Assembly: GCA_903912435.1 (NCBI GenBank)
Contig: CAIWHI010000967.1
Coordinates: 1 to 9,360, forward strand
Direction of reading: 5' to 3'
Length of the DNA: 9,360 nt
DNA from: an uncultured Bacteroidota bacterium
GTDB taxonomy: Bacteria; Bacteroidota; Bacteroidia; Chitinophagales; Chitinophagaceae
The notes under the pieces were generated by a model. The model was not told where the DNA came from and searched no databases. It saw only the letters and a list, made by a program, of their open reading frames with translations. Position numbers and translations under genes: made by a program. Each line of letters begins with the position of its first letter. The first letter of the stretch is position 1. This document shows, piece after piece, positions 7,125-9,360 of this stretch.

Positions 7125-7128
7125 AGGA
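7124..7128 (+). promoter_or_regulatory. Shine-Dalgarno site of the PhyH gene
   Basis: GAGGA lies 6 bases before the ATG at 7135. It fixes that ATG as the start rather than the TTG at 7114 in the same frame, and contrasts with the left part of the window, where genes have no such sites. Confidence 0.8.
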
Positions 7129-7134
7129 CGATAC

Positions 7135-7881
7135 ATGGCACTCTCACAATCAGAATTAGCTCAGTTTACAGACAACGGTTATTTAATATTCCCAGGTCTG
7201 TTAGATGCGGTGGCCCGGGAACCCTACCTCCAGGTTTTTAAAGAGTTGGTTGAGAGAGCCTCTGCCATGGAGAAGCCTTCCGAGCACTTTTCGCTTGCGC
7301 CAGATGCCGCCGGAAACCCCATTCCCGGGCTTTTGCACAAAGTACAGGGAGTTTGTGTGGCGGATGACAGGGTCCTGGGACTTGCAAAGCTCCCGCAGAT
7401 TCTCTCCCGGGTAGAATCACTCATCGGCCCGAATATAGACATGTTCGGGTCCAAATTCTTCCCTATGCACACGGCAGGGGCAACCTCTACTGGCTGGCAT
7501 CAGGATAACCACTACTTCGGCACAAACTCGGGCCGTGTGGTTAGCTGTGCCATCTATCTGGAGCCCACAGATACCGAAAATGGCTGCCTTATGGTGCTAC
7601 CCGGCAGCCACAAAACCGGAGAGTTGGTGGAACATGCTTCCGGTAGCGGGATACTTGCGCATGGGCAGTGGGCCGCAGTAGACGAAACCCGGGCGGTGGA
7701 TGTTGTGTGCCCGGCCGGCACCGTTGTGCTATTCTCTGCCAATTTGCTGCATGGCGCGCGCGCAAATAGCTCTGGCCGAAGCAGTTTCAGAACTGCCTGG
7801 CACTACATTCCGGGAGACCTGGGTCTCGAGATGTTTCCAAGAGGTGGTTACAAAGATCGACATATTGTGCTTGGCAGCTGA
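7135..7881 (+). CDS. PhyH-family Fe(II)/2-oxoglutarate dioxygenase
   Basis: This 248-residue cytoplasmic dioxygenase is of the phytanoyl-CoA dioxygenase (PhyH) family, whose members use Fe(II) and 2-oxoglutarate to hydroxylate small molecules. The N-terminal LAQFTDNGYLIFPGLLD (8-24) is the typical family opening. The iron facial triad is visible as WHQDNHY (121-127) with His122 and Asp124, and the distal His206 in LLHGARANSS (204-213). The arginines at 215 and 219 (GRSSFRTAWHY) are candidates for the 2-oxoglutarate carboxylate ligand. LEPTDTENGCLMVLPGSHK (142-160) is the usual jelly-roll strand segment. All catalytic residues are present and the length is normal, with no signal peptide. The substrate cannot be told. 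The next gene starts 24 bp downstream with its own Shine-Dalgarno, indicating an operon. The region upstream of the ribosome site is not native, so any earlier operon genes or promoter are lost. Confidence 0.92.
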   Translation: MALSQSELAQFTDNGYLIFPGLLDAVAREPYLQVFKELVERASAMEKPSEHFSLAPDAAGNPIPGLLHKVQGVCVADDRVLGLAKLPQILSRVESLIGPNIDMFGSKFFPMHTAGATSTGWHQDNHYFGTNSGRVVSCAIYLEPTDTENGCLMVLPGSHKTGELVEHASGSGILAHGQWAAVDETRAVDVVCPAGTVVLFSANLLHGARANSSGRSSFRTAWHYIPGDLGLEMFPRGGYKDRHIVLGS

Positions 7882-7893
7882 CTTAGGCAACTG

Positions 7894-7899
7894 AGAGGA
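7894..7899 (+). promoter_or_regulatory. Shine-Dalgarno site of the molybdoenzyme gene
   Basis: AGAGGA lies 6 bases before the ATG at 7906, within the 24-bp gap after the PhyH gene. It confirms the start and supports co-transcription with separate translation initiation. Confidence 0.8.
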
Positions 7900-7905
7900 C
7901 CAACG

Positions 7906-9111
7906 ATGCGCAACCCGATATCCGCTACACGGCGTGAAGTAATTTCCGCATCCCTTGGTATTGCAGCGGTGCTGCCTGCCGATGCAGAAAACGCTAACAG
8001 CCATAGACCGGTTCTTACACCTGCCGATAAGTTTGTAGATGTTTCACGTGGAGCCCCCATTCCGCACAGCCTGCGCGGTGAGAAGCAGGCAGATGCAGGG
8101 CTTACCCCACAAACCTGGCAGTTGGAGATTCTGGGTGAAGGAACAACAAAGGTAGCCATTCCTCTTACCAGGGCCTCCGGCAACGCCCTTGACTACCGGG
8201 CATTGCTGGCACTTGGCGATGCAGGGCATGTAACATTTATCAAGGTGATGCAGTGCCTGAACATTGAGGAACCGCTGGGCCAGGGCTTGTGGGAAGGAGT
8301 TCCACTGCGCACTGTACTTGGCCTGGTTGGCCAGTGCAGTAACGTTCGGCGCGTTTACTACAGTGGGTTTCATAACAACGAAGCCTCCCAACTGTTTCAA
8401 TCTTCTCTTAGCCTCACCGATGCCCTCGAAAGCCCACCTGGTTGCCCACCAGCCTGCCTTGTGTACCGCCTGAATGGTCAGCCTCTTCCACCCGAGCGTG
8501 GGGGCCCGGTTCGCATGGTTATCCCATGGGCTCACGGGTTCAAATCCATCAAATGGCTCAACAAAATCACGCTCACGAACGAGTTTCGGGCAAATGATAC
8601 CTACGCAGATGCCAACAACGATCCGGAATCTCACCTTAAAACGGCGGCCTATCTAAACGATATTCCAGAGAAGGTAACGGTAGGAAGCGAGCTCACGCTC
8701 AGAGGTGTGGTTGTATGCGGGCTATCCGGCCTGGCGAGGGTGGAATGCTGGCTGCGCCCAAGTACCACCAGGCAAGCCCCGGTTACACCACAGAGCAGCG
8801 AATGGCAGCATGCAAATTGGCGAACTGCCACAATTCAGCCAGCACCAACGCACTGGAATAGTGAACTGCCGCCTGGTACCGATGTGAGCGCAGTGTACGG
8901 ATTCAGGAAGAGCAAAAGAAGCCCCACCATTTGGCCAATGCCCTACACTATGGCCTCCTGGAGTTTCCACATTGGCAAGATACCGCCGGGAACCTATGAA
9001 ATTCGGGCCAGAGCAGTAGATCTTAATGGATTTGCCCAGCCAGAACCAAGGCCAGACAGGCAAACCGGACTCAATCCTGTACAGGTTGCCAGGTTTGTGG
9101 TTGTTACTTGA
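7906..9111 (+). CDS. Tat-exported sulfite-oxidase-like molybdopterin protein
   Basis: This 401-residue protein of the sulfite oxidase molybdopterin family has no heme domain. The N-terminus carries a twin-arginine signal, SATRREVIS (6-14), followed by a modestly hydrophobic stretch to about residue 26, so it would be folded with its cofactor and exported to the periplasm. The Mo-cofactor domain spans about 65-225. Cys117 in VMQCLN corresponds to the cysteine that binds molybdenum in sulfite oxidases. LWEGVPLRTVLGLV (128-141) and GGPVRMVIPWAHGFKSIKWLNKITL (199-223) are typical cofactor-pocket and domain-end segments. Residues about 250-400 form the immunoglobulin-like dimerisation domain (SELTLRGVVVCGLSGLARVECWL, 261-283; GTYEIRARAVDLNG, 362-375). 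Length and ligands look intact. Sulfite is the family archetype substrate, but many such proteins have other or unknown substrates. The partial cytochrome gene downstream is a plausible electron acceptor. It could also be called a SoxC/YedY-type protein. Confidence 0.9.
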   Translation: MRNPISATRREVISASLGIAAVLPADAENANSHRPVLTPADKFVDVSRGAPIPHSLRGEKQADAGLTPQTWQLEILGEGTTKVAIPLTRASGNALDYRALLALGDAGHVTFIKVMQCLNIEEPLGQGLWEGVPLRTVLGLVGQCSNVRRVYYSGFHNNEASQLFQSSLSLTDALESPPGCPPACLVYRLNGQPLPPERGGPVRMVIPWAHGFKSIKWLNKITLTNEFRANDTYADANNDPESHLKTAAYLNDIPEKVTVGSELTLRGVVVCGLSGLARVECWLRPSTTRQAPVTPQSSEWQHANWRTATIQPAPTHWNSELPPGTDVSAVYGFRKSKRSPTIWPMPYTMASWSFHIGKIPPGTYEIRARAVDLNGFAQPEPRPDRQTGLNPVQVARFVVVT

Positions 9112-9177
9112 TTGGCAACTCTCAGCTCTTTGCTGTTACCTCTTGCCATATTCGATGTCTGTTAATGCATCAAACCT

Positions 9178-9360
9178 ATGAGTTACAGATTCACACACTT
9201 TCACAGGCTGCTGTTTATTGCCGTCGGAATCGCTTTGGCCCCTGCCGCCGCGGTGGCTGCACCACCTGCTCCTGTGGCGGATTCTTCTGCACGCCAGTTT
9301 GAAAGAGATGTGCGCCCAGTACTGCTTGCCAGTTGCACTGGCTGCCATGGCAAGCAGAGC
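9178..9360 (+). CDS. Planctomycete-type cytochrome c (PSCyt1) protein, N-terminal fragment
   Basis: The reading frame runs from ATG 9178 off the right edge with no stop (61 codons seen). An in-frame TAA at 9163-9165 makes this ATG the first possible start. Residues 1-28 form a Sec signal peptide: basic ends around Arg4 and Arg10, hydrophobic LLFIAVGIALAP (11-22) and small residues at AAAVAA (23-28). The mature part opens with FERDVRPVLLASCTGCHGKQ (41-60), the standard beginning of PSCyt1 domains, with heme c site CTGCH at 53-57. Such domains usually head long proteins with DUF1549 and DUF1553, common in Planctomycetes, Verrucomicrobia and Acidobacteria; what follows here is out of view. There is no Shine-Dalgarno; an 8-codon frame whose stop overlaps this start may couple translation. 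It follows the molybdoenzyme gene by 66 bp, so electron transfer between the two products is plausible. Confidence 0.88.
   Translation, partial: MSYRFTHFHRLLFIAVGIALAPAAAVAAPPAPVADSSARQFERDVRPVLLASCTGCHGKQS

Noticed and set aside
7114..7134. A TTG at 7114 as start of the PhyH gene and a GTG at 7147 as start of the MBOAT gene
   Set aside because: The PhyH gene has a well-placed GAGGA before ATG 7135. The MBOAT GTG lies in foreign sequence beyond the junction and lacks the family's N-terminal helices.
8044..8634. A 196-codon minus-strand frame opposite the molybdoenzyme gene
   Set aside because: The plus strand has intact cofactor ligands and a Tat signal; long antisense frames are common in G+C-richer coding DNA.
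9108..9302. A 64-codon plus-strand frame at the right end
   Set aside because: It is out of frame with the clear PSCyt1 start at 9178, which has a signal peptide and a CTGCH heme site.

Overview
The window contains two dissimilar pieces of DNA that meet near 7104-7124. The left part, about 1-7110, is AT-rich by eye (roughly 40% G+C). Its starts lack Shine-Dalgarno sequences, and it has at least one Bacteroidetes-style promoter (TTG plus TAnnTTTG). The proteins also fit Bacteroidetes, possibly a Chitinophagaceae-like organism: a DbpA-type DEAD-box helicase with a DEFD box, an exported M20D amidohydrolase, a small lipoprotein and an MBOAT/SGNH pair. The right part, about 7124-9360, is richer in G+C (roughly 55% by eye). 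Two of its three genes have textbook Shine-Dalgarno sequences, and the content (PhyH dioxygenase, Tat-exported sulfite-oxidase-like protein, PSCyt1-type cytochrome) recalls Planctomycetes, Verrucomicrobia, Acidobacteria or some marine Gammaproteobacteria.

Layout of the left part: 1-120 has no convincing gene. 121-823 (minus) holds a cysteine-rich exported protein and, upstream of it, a two-helix membrane protein. 829-1017 is an intergenic region. 1018-1527 (plus) is a YcxB-like membrane protein. 1553-1589 is a strong hairpin between convergent genes. 1634-4292 (minus) is the helicase followed by the amidohydrolase, 25 bp apart and probably co-transcribed. 4428-4790 (plus) is a lipoprotein. 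4805 to about 7115 (minus) is an MBOAT O-acyltransferase followed by an SGNH-like protein, a typical pair for O-acylating a surface or secreted glycan. The MBOAT gene lacks its 5' end exactly where the composition changes.

Layout of the right part (all plus): a PhyH-family Fe(II)/2-oxoglutarate dioxygenase (7135-7881), a molybdopterin sulfite-oxidase-like protein (7906-9111), and the start of a planctomycete-type cytochrome c gene (9178 to beyond the right edge). The spacing suggests one operon in which the cytochrome could take electrons from the periplasmic molybdoenzyme.

The most important observation is the abrupt join. It cuts the MBOAT gene and leaves no mobile element, so an assembly or cloning chimera is the likeliest explanation. 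The two halves should not be read as one genome until this is checked. I found no CRISPR array, rRNA, tRNA, insertion sequence, or clear new defence or biosynthetic system. The most interesting biology is the PhyH/molybdoenzyme/cytochrome operon and the cysteine-cluster exported protein.
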